A stretch of DNA of 64,000 nucleotides from Azolla caroliniana (lineage: Eukaryota; Polypodiophyta), in the NCBI GenBank assembly GCA_043228905.1, contig JBHGNT010000005.1, positions 1,984,001 through 2,048,000 on the forward strand, read 5' to 3'. Below are positions 22,247 through 33,875 of the stretch, one piece after another. A program made the translations under genes and the position numbers. The notes below the pieces were generated by a model. It saw only the letters and a list, made by a program, of their open reading frames with translations. It did not search any database and was not told the DNA's origin. Numbering within the stretch: position 1 is the first letter of the stretch; every line of letters begins with the position of its first letter.

Positions 22247-24577
22247 TCACACATTATGACCACAATTGTCAGCACTAATATGGTTTACTCTGGTGATATC
22301 AACTTCGTTTTTCCTACATCCTTTTTGCATGCTTGTAGCTGCATACATATTCACCATATGCATATAAGCTACGCCATGAGTATCATTGAGTTGTACTGCC
22401 TTTTCAAAAGCCAATCTCCCAAGTTTGACATTATCCCATTTTTGGCATGCACCTAACAAAGCACACCAGAGTGGATAGTCGGAAGTTGGCATCTCTTTAG
22501 TCAACACCATCGCCTCATCAAAGTGTCCTACCCGACAGAAAAGATCAACCATGCATGTGTAGTGTTGAATGTCAGGTGTGATTCCATACCTTTTTTTCAT
22601 ATCTTCAAAATGATATTTACCCTCATTCACATAACCTGAATGACTACATGCATTCAGCACGCACAAAAATGTGACCGCATCCGGCGAGATTTGACCCTCA
22701 AGTTGCATTTTCTTGAAAGAATCTAGTGCTTTTTTAGCATGGCCCTTTTCAGCATATCCCGATATCAAAGCATTCCAAGAGATCACATCTACAACTGAAA
22801 GATCATTGAATGCCTTTTGTGCTCTTTCTAGCTCACCACATTTAGCATACATGTCCACCAAAGCATTCCCAAGCTCAATATTGCCTTCTAACAGCCTCTT
22901 AGTCATGATTTCATTGTGAATTTCTATGCCCTTATCAACAGCTCCTACACTGCCACAGGCCTTTAATAAACTTACAAAGGTGATTGCATCCGGAGAAAGA
23001 CCATCATTTTGCATTTGTTCAAAAAGATTTAATGCTTCCCGACCAAATCTATGTTGGGAATATCCTGAAATTAGTGCATTCCAAGAAGCCACATCCCGAA
23101 CCGGAAGCCCCATGAGCACTTTCTGTGCTTTTCCTACTTGACCACATTTGGCATACATATCCACCAAAGCTGTATCTAGTTCGAGAACTTTACCGATCAA
23201 TCTTTCACTTACAATTTCACTGTGAATTTGCTCACCTGTGTGTGAAGCCCCTGTGCTTGAACACGCCTTCAATATGCAAATGAAGGTGATTGTATTTGGC
23301 AAGAAGTGATCACACTGCATCCTCTTGAAACAAGTTATAGCTTTGCTTCCTTCCCCTTGCTGAACATATCCAGCAATCAAAACATTCCACGATACAATGT
23401 CACGAACAGAAAGCTCATCAAACACTTCCTGCGCTTTTCCTAGCTCACCACATTTTGCATACATATCCACCAAAGCATTGCCAAGCTCGACATGCTTGTT
23501 TAAGCATTTCATATGGATAATCTCATGGTGGATTTGTTTCCCCATATCTATTCCACATGCCTTCAAGATGCAAGTAAAAGTGATGGCATTTGGGCAAAAA
23601 CCATCTCTTCGCATCTGTTTGAAACACTTCAATGCACCTTCATTGTGTCCATGCTGAGCATATCCTGAGATCAATGCATTCCATGAGACCAAATCTTGAA
23701 AAGGAAGTTCATCAAACACTCGTTGAGCTTTTTCCAAATCATCACATTTGGCATACATGTCAACAAGAGCATTCCCAAGAATAACATTCTCTTCCAATAA
23801 ACTTTTACAAATGATCTCATCATGGATTTGTTTACCCTGATGAATTTCCCCAAGGGCACCACATGCTTTCAAGACACAAGTAAACGTCACAGTGTCAGGA
23901 AATATGCCCTCACACTGCATCACTTCTAAACATTTCAACGCATCCTTGCCGCGCTGATATTGGACATAACCTGAAATGAGGGCATTCCAAGATACCACAT
24001 CACGAACAGGAAGCTCTTCAAGCACATTTTCTGCCTTTCCTAATTCATCACATTTAGCATACATATCCACCAAAGCAGTGCCTAAAACAATGTTTTTTCC
24101 CAGTATTTCTTTGTCAATGATTGTTTTGTGAATTTTTCGACCCATATCGATATCTATGACGCTACCACATGCTTTCAAAGCACATACAAAAGTGATCAGA
24201 TCGGGAGCAATGCCATCATTTTGCATATGTTCGAAAAAAACGAGAGCTTGTCGGCCCTTTCCCTTTTTAGTATATCCACCAATAATAGCACACCATGAGA
24301 CAACATCTCGGACCTGAAGCTCCATAAACACTTGATATGCTTTCTCCAATGCACCACATTTGGCATATATACTAATCAAAGCACTCCCTAAATAGGGATT
24401 TTTGTCAAGTAATCCTTTCTCTTTTAGATTATCATGTATATTAATAACTTTATTCAAGTCTTTCTCTTTTGCACAACCTTTGAGTAAAGCCATGTAATCC
24501 ATACCTTGTTTATAAGCATACTTGTTAATGGGATCTTTGACATTCTTATACAGGTGCTGAGCTCTTGCTAAGATCAT
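22247..24577 (-). CDS. PLS-class PPR protein ending in E2 (776 aa), no DYW domain
   Basis: ATG at 24577 (MILARAQHLYKNVKD) opens an unbroken frame with about 20 motifs: L-S, five P-L-S triplets, P2-L2-S2, E1 (PLWCALLGACQKWDNVKLG) and a worn E2 (VAYMHMVNMYAATSMQKG), then ~20 unrelated residues to the stop. The end region strongly resembles that of the 12046 gene (PDIQH.TCMVDLF.RVG.FD.A; DYPLWC...NVKLGRLAFE.A), so the two are close paralogues in opposite orientation. One L motif (ILKACGIDMGKQIHHEI) is four residues shorter than its siblings. Expected role: site recognition for organelle RNA editing, with no deaminase of its own. No convincing transit peptide is visible at this N-terminus. A 280-bp tandem array lies 279 bp upstream. 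Confidence 0.93.
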   Translation of the reverse strand: MILARAQHLYKNVKDPINKYAYKQGMDYMALLKGCAKEKDLNKVINIHDNLKEKGLLDKNPYLGSALISIYAKCGALEKAYQVFMELQVRDVVSWCAIIGGYTKKGKGRQALVFFEHMQNDGIAPDLITFVCALKACGSVIDIDMGRKIHKTIIDKEILGKNIVLGTALVDMYAKCDELGKAENVLEELPVRDVVSWNALISGYVQYQRGKDALKCLEVMQCEGIFPDTVTFTCVLKACGALGEIHQGKQIHDEIICKSLLEENVILGNALVDMYAKCDDLEKAQRVFDELPFQDLVSWNALISGYAQHGHNEGALKCFKQMRRDGFCPNAITFTCILKACGIDMGKQIHHEIIHMKCLNKHVELGNALVDMYAKCGELGKAQEVFDELSVRDIVSWNVLIAGYVQQGEGSKAITCFKRMQCDHFLPNTITFICILKACSSTGASHTGEQIHSEIVSERLIGKVLELDTALVDMYAKCGQVGKAQKVLMGLPVRDVASWNALISGYSQHRFGREALNLFEQMQNDGLSPDAITFVSLLKACGSVGAVDKGIEIHNEIMTKRLLEGNIELGNALVDMYAKCGELERAQKAFNDLSVVDVISWNALISGYAEKGHAKKALDSFKKMQLEGQISPDAVTFLCVLNACSHSGYVNEGKYHFEDMKKRYGITPDIQHYTCMVDLFCRVGHFDEAMVLTKEMPTSDYPLWCALLGACQKWDNVKLGRLAFEKAVQLNDTHGVAYMHMVNMYAATSMQKGCRKNEVDITRVNHISADNCGHNV

Positions 24578-24855
24578 GACTCCTCTTCTGATTAGTTATT
24601 CATAGCTCCAAGAAGGTTTGCTGGAGAACAATCAAAGCACAAGAAATTTTAAATTTGTGTATGTGGAGTTATGCCATTGTGATGGGTCTCTGTATGCGTC
24701 TCCATCTCTGTGGGGAAGGAAGGAAGCCGATTTTGCTGGCTATGGAGTACTCTGTTGGTCCTAGGAAACCATCTTCATCATCTGTCATCCTGACGTACAC
24801 AAATGTAACCCTCATAAGTTGGCCACTCATTAGCATTCTTGGGTTGATTGATTAG

Positions 24856-25135
24856 TTAGTTAATCAACCTCTTAATCGCTAATTAGGGGATTAGCTAATC
24901 AACCTCTTAAGAGAGAATTAGGGGATTAGCTAATTAACCTCTTAATAGCTAATTAGGGGATTAGCTAATCAACCTCTTAAGAGAGAATTAGGGGATAAGC
25001 TAATTAACCTCTTAATAGCTAATTAGGGGATTAGCTAATCAACCTCTTAAGAGAGAATTAGGGGATTAGCTAATTAACCTCTTAATAGCTAATTAGGGGA
25101 TTAGCTAATCAACATCTTAATAGCTAATTAGGGGG
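24856..25135. repeat. Higher-order tandem array: eight 35-bp units alternating in two types (70-bp period)
   Basis: Units start at 24856, 24891, 24926, 24961, 24996, 25031, 25066 and 25101. Type A has ttagctaatcaacctcttaa then gagagaattagggga; type B has ttagctaattaacctcttaa then tagctaattagggga. They alternate A-B-A-B with almost no change between copies of the same type. Each unit begins with the palindrome ttagctaa. The array lies upstream of the minus-strand PPR gene. Confidence 0.95.
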
Positions 25136-26766
25136 AGTAGTAATTGTTGTCCGCCACAGATCCGAGAAATCCATTCCCTTGATCTCGCACACACCACACC
25201 ATTGGTCAGCGTATCAAAGCTCCCCATGCCTAGAGTTGTCTACAAGGAGAGGGATGAATCTTAAGGATGATTGAGAGGGATGTATCGCAAGAGTTAGTTT
25301 AGAATTGAGAGGGATGTATCCCTTTTACATTCGTGTTTTCCCTTTGTAATTATGATGGCCTTTACTTTCGCGTTTTGTGTCCTTTGGCCCCATGGAAAAT
25401 GATCGATTGATCTAACTAGTTGATGGTGGAGAGCCTAGGTGGCAAATCTCCTCCATTCAGACTCCAATGCTTAGATGTAGTGCAATGGAAGTTCATAATG
25501 AGATTCTTCAACATTTTCAAGTGCCCTTTTTTACTCAAGAGTATGAGGATTGTGTTTCCCAACAAATGATATCTGCATCAAGGAATTATTGTTTCCTTTG
25601 ACTCAATAGAGACCACATAATTGCCTTGGATCTAGAATGCACCTTCGGATTTGGTTGTGCCCAACGTAACTTTATGTCAACAAACGGATATATGTATCTT
25701 AAGCAAATGAACATCAATGAGAGAGGCCATATATTTAAGTTTTTAACCATTAAGCCAATGATTTCAACAAGTAAAGTTGCTTGACATTTAGTTATGCATA
25801 TGACGATGGCCATTCAAAACACGATATGCTTTCCTGAGGTAGATGCATAAGTTTGGACAAACAATTCATTAACCCAGTCCTAATTCTGAAATTGGAGATC
25901 CCTATGATTATCAAGTCATGGTTCTCCACCATGGATTTGTTGGATTATTCCCCCCTTAAAGACCACTTTCATTTAGACCTGAGGCACTAGTACTACCGTA
26001 GAGGAAACAAAGAAAAAATGTTTTTGTCTAATGAGAATTCTTGCACTTCTTAAAGCCTTTCACAAGTGAGGAGAGAAGTAAACTTACTAGCCATCAACCT
26101 CACAAAATTTGTGACTTGGGTCCTTGACATATTGTACACCAATTCCTACAAATGTGTATACTTTCGTGTCATGAGAAAAACAATAATCTAATTTGAATTA
26201 ACTTTTAAGTCTTAACTAATGACCCATTTATCGTAGTAGTGTTGCCTTTCTTGGGTTCCCATTGGGGTTATTATCCACCATAAATAGAACGTGTTTATTT
26301 TATAGGTCTCAACTTATTCCTATCCACTTGTATTTGTTGCGACTTGGCATCCATGTTGTGGACATTTGCATTGCTTCCTGTTTGCTCCTCATTGTGTTGC
26401 ATCATCTCTACCGTGTGCAAGAATATAATGTTTCATGTGTTGTTGATTGAATCTATTTGCTCTATTGTATCCCTTGTTTTTACAATACCAAATTAGGTCC
26501 TACATAAGCGTGTGTGGTTTCTTGTGTTTTATTTATCCATGTTTGAAACCTACAATTTCAAGTGCTTTTTATTCACAACTGAGATGATTCCTTAGATTTT
26601 TTGTGTTTGCAATAATTCTATTAATAAACGTATTAGAAAAAAACTACATCGATACCACAACTAAAGAAAGTTAGTCTAATCTTATTTTGAATTAAGGGAA
26701 TGGAAAATAGCTAACCTTGTTATGAATTAAGTGAATGACATACTAACCATTGTAAATCTTTTAATG
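25136..26766. other. Intergenic DNA
   Basis: No gene recognised. The stretch 25420-25900 has the feel of a decayed retroelement but no frame could be matched to a named domain. Confidence 0.35.
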
Positions 26767-27310
26767 GCCAGTGCCTATTGCAATTATGCCAGGTGCAAGG
26801 CACAATCAAGTGGGGAAATGTATGTTGGTTATCATGGCAGGCCCGAGTTGACAGGTACGAGCATCAGGAGGAGGGGATGACTTTGGTGATAAAAGCACAA
26901 GAGGTTTTCTTTTCCACCATCGACAATATCCACTCTACTCCTATTAATGCCAAATCTCAAGTTGTGTTGGAATTGGTCAGCTCAATAACTCTTTGGATTC
27001 TATGGACATCGATGTAGATGGGTCTTCTCCAACCAAACCGCGCATCCAGTAATGTTAACGCAAGAGATATGGAGTGAAGTTGTAGCCACTCTAAAGAACC
27101 AATACGATGGCCTCAAGGGCGGCTCCGATGGAGTTGAAAGACAACAACTAGCCTTCATCCAACAATGGTCGTCCTCTCCCTTTCTTGAGACAGTGGGCAT
27201 CCACATAAGATGAAATTATCGCGTCCCTACAGGGATTTGTATATAATACTCTTATCTGTACAATTTTATAACTAATGGAAGGATTTTTTTTTTTGGAAAT
27301 AAAATAAAAA
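26767..27310 (+). mobile_element. LINE 3' fragment (end of ORF2 and tail)
   Basis: Plus-strand translation reads LCQVQGTIKWGNVCWLSWQ and, further on, LWILWTS/RCRWVFSNQ, EIWSEVVATLKNQYD. The same order is seen in the LINE at 52720 (LNWGHACWICLEDD, TIWCIWTTRCTRVFS, TLRAQYE). This is the region after the zinc-binding reverse transcriptase domain of plant LINEs. It ends with taactaatggaaggatttttt and an A-rich tail. A frameshift near 27010 and 5' truncation make it inactive. Confidence 0.7.
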
Positions 27311-30300
27311 TAAAAAATCTTTTAATGGCCTATAAGATGTAACCCTCAACAACATTACTATACATTTATGAAACCTTAGGTTTTGAAGCTTAAAATTGTT
27401 TTCACATTTAACATTAGTTCACATGATCGTTCAGAGGTACATTCTTCCTTATCCCTACCCCATTGTGTGTGTTTGGCAAATAGAAACCATTACCATTATT
27501 TATATGTAAGAAATTACGTACATTTTTGTTAATGCTCTTTAGCGCCATATTTCCCCAAAGCATTTCACATGCTAGCATTCCATATTGAAATAATATAAGT
27601 TATTCATAAGAGAATTTAGTTTGTGAATAGAAATAAGCAATAGATTGCCTCGCAATTGTAGTCATCATATCTACATTATGGAAACTAAGACTATGAGGTA
27701 TGTTTACATATGTAAGTGCACAACCATGAGTTTGAATAAATTCACACTTTCATATCCAAATTATGGCATTCATTATGAATTGCTTTTGTAACTATGCATT
27801 CTTGTGAAGTTAAGATCATGTTAATGGTTTAGACCATAGTTGAGTAGAGACTTTGCAAATGATAAACTCATTTAAAGTGTGCATGCAAATTACCATTCAT
27901 TTCTTCTACACCAATGTTGCGACAACTTGGGAATTGATCATATGAAAAAACATTGTAGATTATTCATCAAATATAATTAGCCTTAACCTTGCTTGAATAT
28001 TTGGAAAATGGATTAAACCGTCGAGCCCCTAAATGTTTGTACGGGAGACCAAGGTTAGGATATGATGTTTGCCTACCCATCCAAAGATCTCAAAAGTGTC
28101 TCAAGTCATGTCGAGTTTATTATAAAATCGGAACATTCAAAATTAAATTGCATGTCCTTACGGCATGGAAATTTTTATGATTAATGTCAATGCAATGGTA
28201 AATCATTTAAATGATCATATAAACATATTGTGTCAACATGTGTTAAAAGCTTTAAAGTTATTAATTGCTAGTAGAACTACTAGCTTCCAAGTTCTATAAC
28301 TCCGATGCATGTTGGCAGTTGCCACTTTAATCTTTTCCGCTTACTCTTAGCTTTAGCACGGAAATGTGTTTGAACTTACTTCTATCTTGTTTTCTAAATA
28401 TCCCCCCTTGTTCTCAACAAGAGCATAGAAAAGTTTTTACCTCTATTGAGTCTTAAAGATTGCTAACGTTCAAAGTTACATTTTAATAGATTTATAGCTT
28501 TTATTGCTATATCTCAATTATATCATACTTGCACAATGATAAAGAGTATTCATAACAATGGATGCCCCATGAAATGTATAGGATGCATGTTAAGGATTCA
28601 ATTGTAACAAAAGCCATCAACATTATAATAATAATGATTTGAACTAAGGCATAAGTGAAAGTATTACCTTGATGATCACAATTCACAACTATCAATTAAA
28701 TTTAAAGCACATGATAATGTCAAGGTTAAACTTATGCTTTTTTATCTTAAGGTTGTGGATCCAATTGTAAAGAAATGGGTTACACTCATTATAAACACAT
28801 TCATATAATGACTTTGATATCGTGTCAATAAATTTGACACTTGACCAAAAAAATGGCTTTACAAATTTATTTTCCATGAGTCGACAGTTGAAAAACATCA
28901 CAATGGGTTATAAAAGGCAATGTTACCATACACAAATCCAATCCCTCATTGACTTTGGCATTCACCTTGTTGGTAAGTTTGATGGAAATGCACCATACCT
29001 TTCAAAATCAAGGATGGTAAAACCACAAACTTCATCAATCCAAAAGGAACACATGGTACAATTGGACTCTTATCTTTAAAAACTTGTCTAAATAGTACAA
29101 TTATAGTTGCTTTCATGCGATATATTTATAACCTCGGAAAATATTGCATTTTGTTCTAGATCATTAAATGCTTAATAGAATTAGTAGATGAATCCGGTGC
29201 GATTTGATATATCGTATAATATTGTAAGTAAACGAAACTCTGCGACAACTAAGTTATGAAAGATGCATATATTCATAACGTTGATGAAGGTATGTTAAGG
29301 TTAGATATTGCTTCTTAGTAGCAACACATGTGAGAGTGCTTTCAATAAAAAAGGTACTCGTTTGGTGGCTGACTACATTGTTAGTTAGATGTTATTACTA
29401 AGAGACATAGAATTTGATGCCCTATAATATCCAACTTCAAATCACACTAAAAAGCCTCCAATCACATGCAACTTCAAATATAGTGATTGTAAAAGGCCAC
29501 TCATTGATTTTGAATGTTTTGCATTAAGGGGAATACTAATAAGTTTCAACATCACTTGAAACCGAAATTTCGAAATGTACGCTTGGCTTTTCGCAGCAAT
29601 ATTCACTCATGTGACCTCACACTTCCGCAAAATACGCCTTTCCCTTGGGTGAAAGCCTTTACACATTATTGGGATCAAAAAGTTTGAAAGGTGCAACAAA
29701 GACATGTAAACTCTTTAACCCATGTCCTAGAGAGATGCATGATTGTGACAAGTTGAGCTAATAATTTAACTTTAAACTAAAATCTCACAAACGGAGACAT
29801 GTAAAACCCTTGTCCTAGAGGGATGTGCGATCATGACAACTTGACACAATAATTTGATCTAAAGCATTCTAGACAAGTTGCATGTTTTTTTTATGCATGA
29901 ACATGATAAACAATAAGAATCTATGATAACCAAACTTACCCAAATCAATGCTCATTTCTTAATGTGATATTGGTTGCATGTTGTACACTGCTACAAAGAT
30001 ACTTGGCTCCAAAAATATAATCACCAACCTCAAGAAACAAGAGCCACACAAGGAATCGGATACATGGTCAAGAGTGTAGAGGCTTCTAGCACGAATCTGG
30101 TTTAGGATGGCCCTTGATCCTTAGGGCATGTGACAATAGGGATTGAACAATGAATCTAGCGATGCATTTGTAAGTTGCATCTACACAAAACCAATCATGA
30201 TCACATCAAGAGAATAGATTATTAGTCTATTTTAGCTTGTGAAGAAATGGGTAGATTCTGGTTTGGGGTTCTCCATATTGTGTCATGAAGTACACCATTG

Positions 30301-30520
30301 CAATAGATCAAATATGAAATTGGCAGAAAAGTGGCCACTATTTTGTGTGGCTTGTAAAGTGTACGCCTCAAAAAAAGAATAAGTATCAATGTTTACAAAA
30401 TAAGTTTGATATATTATTAAAATTTATCCATGTTATGTTTGTTAATAGGTATCCTATGTTTCTCGAAATTGACCCGCTTGAACTCAAAATTTTAGAGGAA
30501 TAGTAAAGTTAAAACAAATG

Positions 30521-30524
<4 letters not shown>
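27311..30524. other. Intergenic DNA
   Basis: Over 3 kb of AT-rich sequence without a recognised gene, RNA or element. A short repeat containing ctagagagatg(c/t)g(c/a)gat(t/c) occurs near 29730 and 29815. Confidence 0.4.

Positions 30525-30575
<51 letters not shown>
30525..30575. repeat. (GA)n microsatellite
   Basis: About 25 uninterrupted GA dinucleotides. It creates artificial Ser-Leu open frames on the minus strand, which are not genes. Confidence 0.97.
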
Positions 30576-30579
<4 letters not shown>

Positions 30580-31009
30580 AGAATGACAATATTTAACACC
30601 TTGGGAGGCCAAAAACATCACTGATCTAAAGGACTCCAAAATGGCTTGCAAAATGTGGCTCTTGTATTTACTTAAGGTCAATCTTATACTTAATAGAGTA
30701 TTGCTCCCAAAGACATGGGGGTTGGTATGCTTGATTTAGCAAAATTGTGTGAGGTTGGTTTTATGCAATAATCGATAGAGTGAATCATTGGAAGGTGGCC
30801 CTAAATGCTTCACATTGTATAGTGAGATGGTCTTTGGTATCTTGATTAGGGTAGTATATTATTGCAATTTCATGTGACTTGTTCTGTCCAACTTCCATTC
30901 TCAAATAGGCTAACTCTCCCCACATAATATTCCATGGGGATGAGAAAAATTGGTGGATTTGGTTGGATGAGTTATGTTAGTTCCTTGTATGTGTTGCATA
31001 TATGTTCGT

Positions 31010-31230
31010 TTTTTGTTTTTTTTCAAAAAAGAATATCCTTCCATTAGATAAGAAAACCAAGTTTGCTACAACATACAAAGTATGTGGAAAGAAAGCCAAG
31101 ATACCTCCTAAAGCCCTCTTGTAAAATTCAATGGGCAACCATAGATCTTTCCCTAAAGAGGCTAAGGAGATGGATCTATATACATCCCGACTTACAACGG
31201 AGAACAACCAACAAAGGGGGGTAAACTGCT
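31010..31230 (-). mobile_element. LINE 3' tail (minus strand)
   Basis: On minus it carries acatactttgtatgttgtag, then ttatctaatggaaggatattcttttttgaaaa. The minus-strand LINE at 43650 ends the same way, and the plus-strand LINEs at 26767 and 52720 share the taatgga part. Only the extreme 3' end is recognisable. Confidence 0.6.
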
Positions 31231-31344
31231 AGATCATCTTACAATCTACTCATTAAAAAAAAATGTAGAATCCATGTGTAACAATACTATCATTTTGTCT
31301 TTTATCCAAATCAGAGAAAAGCCCATGCTTTGTATTTGTTCAAA

Positions 31345-31540
31345 TGAATCGAGTGCTTTGTGACCTTGTCCATGTTGTCCAGCACTTCCTTGGTTGTTCC
31401 AAACCTACCACCTTTGTCATACATGTTCATCGAAGCATTGCCCAATACCATTATATCATTATCCACAAGAGCCATATCCGGTTTTCCCTTGTCAATAGCT
31501 TCTACACTTCCACAAGCCTTTGCTATGGCAAGCTAGGAGA
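31345..31540 (-). pseudogene. PPR gene fragment
   Basis: Minus translation gives AKACGSVEAIDKGK, then VLGNASMNMYDKGGRFGTTKEVLDNM. This is part of an L motif and an S motif of the same PPR type as the genes at 12046 and 22247, with MYAKCG changed to MYDKGG. No flanking motifs survive. A relic of a former or mis-inserted PPR copy. Confidence 0.7.
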
Positions 31541-33018
31541 CCACATGTAAAGGAAAAAACAATCTCCAACATGTAAAAACAAGTCCATTTTATCATGATT
31601 GCATTCCAAATGGCCACCAACTAATTCCAATGTCTGAAGTCAAGCAATGTCTTCCGATGACAACAACACATTTGGCTTGAGTTGTTGTGTCTTAAAACCA
31701 TTGAAAATCTCCAAGCTTCAAAACTTGTATTGTCGTTGACCCTCAAGAAAAAGCTTCCAAATCCACACCATCAACACTCATAAAACAAAAAAGAAAAGAA
31801 AAGAAAATGCGTGTACTCTCCCATTGTGAAGTATGCTTCAACCCCCGCCAACCTCATGACTCATCCTTATCAAACAAGAATCTGTTTTACATATATGTTC
31901 GTATTGCAATATTCTAGTCTTGGAATCATTGTTCCATTTGGCTTATTACATCTATAAGGCATCATTCGATGCTCACATGGAACATTTTAGAGATAGATAG
32001 CTCAAAAGTTGTTTGCTTGACTAGAACCAAGTTTTTTACTTTTATAGGTCTTTTGTGATTTGGTTCTAGCATCTTGAGCATGGATTGATCGGTGATGCAT
32101 GTACATATCCTTTACTTTTACCACATAGTTGTGAACTCTCATCAAACCCTATAGGTTTATATGTTTGACCCTTGTTTCTGGGAGCATTACTTCCATGGCA
32201 TGACTACATTGACTCTACAATTGAACATCATGGAAAGAGATTGTTATTGTCCTTAAAGGTCAATCAGGATCTATGAGGACCTATTGTTAAATATTTTCAC
32301 AAATGTTCAAAAAATTCTACTAACAAACATTGCAATTGAGTGTGCACATTGTAATTGAGAGACAAATGTGTTAAAGGATAAGCCAAGTTGAAAAGGTGGC
32401 AAAGGGAAGCTCTAAAAGGTGATCGAATGTAGTGCATTACATAATTCATTATGTACACTAATGAACTGTTTGGGACAAATCCCCTCACTAGTGCCCCCCA
32501 ATGCCTCATCTCACATCGAAGAGAATGTGAGTTGAATCATATGGAACCAAGGGTGCGGATGGTTGTAAGATGCAATATATATCGGGCGAATGAATGTGTT
32601 TTTAGCTATTAAGAAGTGGTTTCATTGTTTGGCGTAATATAATATGTGAAGTATCACCAAAGTGTCAAATATGTAATTTTTGAGGACACAACATTTGCTT
32701 TCTCCTCCACTATGTCGCTTAGAATTGCATATACAAAATTAATCCCCCCTTACCAACTTCAACAAATCAACAATGAATAAATAGCACATTCATTCCATCT
32801 ATGATTGGGACATGGATAGATAGATCGATATTTAATGTCCATTAGAGATCCAACGCAATCTACGGGATGGGGATCATCCAACTTTATGAATTTGATGAGG
32901 GATCGAGAGTGAAATGAAGCAAATTGGAGAACTAGGGGTTGTTTGAGATGGTTGTAACTTGTAATGAAGTGCATGGAGAGCACGAGGGTCCTCATTCATG
33001 TAAGTTTGAGAAAGCTTA
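31541..33018. other. Intergenic DNA
   Basis: A block at 31795-31880 resembles one unit of the ~145-bp repeat at 43940-44500 (cttcaaccc...ctcatccttatc). A block at 32490-32560 (cctcatctcacatcgaagag...) resembles 42090-42150, so both are probably pieces of dispersed repeats. No gene recognised. Confidence 0.4.
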
Positions 33019-33640
33019 TTTGATTTGAGGCCATGCATGACCTTTGGATTTATAGCCCTAGTACCATAGAAAGAGAAAAAGGCAAAAGATGCCTCAAGTT
33101 TAATATAATACATGCCTAGTCTCTTCTTATTGAAGCTCCCTTAAAAGTTAACAACATGCAAAATCAAACATTAAACTCCTCTTAAAATCTAAGGGAACCT
33201 CAAATAATTTAATCAAACACCCAACTATTGCATCATTAATTCCACTCCTTTACTCATCCAATTGATTACCAACATTAAATCCGATCGAAATTAATCTCTC
33301 CTTAATCGTCCAATCGGCAATACCATTCTCAAGCTTCTTTGATTTGAGGTCATGACCATTGGATGTATTGCCCCATTACCATAAAGAGAGAAGAAGAAAA
33401 AAGATGCCTCGAGTTTAATATAATACATCCTAGGTTCTTCTTAATGAAACTCCGTTAACAACATGCGAAATGAAACATTAAACTCCTCTTTAAAATCTAA
33501 GGGAACCTCAAATCATCTAATCCAATTGATTACCAACATCGTCACATCATTAAATCCGATTGAAATTAACGTCTCCTTAATCGTCGAATCGACAATACCA
33601 TTCTCAAACTTACTCCCACCCCCCCTTAACCATCTAATCA
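33019..33640. repeat. Imperfect tandem duplication of a ~319-bp unit
   Basis: Both copies start tttgatttgagg (33019 and 33338) and share gatgcctc(a/g)agtttaatat, aaaatctaagggaacctcaaat, attgattaccaacat and aatcg(t)c(c/g)aatcg blocks. Copies are diverged. The array ends ~235 bp beyond the 3' end of the DUF1645-like gene. Confidence 0.8.
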
Positions 33641-33875
33641 ACCACCACATAGCATCCCTTGATCCGCATGAGCACTAATCTCACCTGTAATTAAGATCTA
33701 TTTCGACACACATTAAACCCTAAAACAACATCATCGACACACACGCAATAATTCGGGGTCTAAATATTATATGAAATGATGAATGGGTTCAAATAAGTGG
33801 GGAAAGGACAATAATATAGTTACATATAAGAAGAGGAAGAGATTCTGGTTTTTTTTTAACAGAAAATGATTTTAG

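Noticed and set aside
30484-30681. Ser-Leu repeat frame on minus
   Set aside because: Produced by the GA microsatellite.
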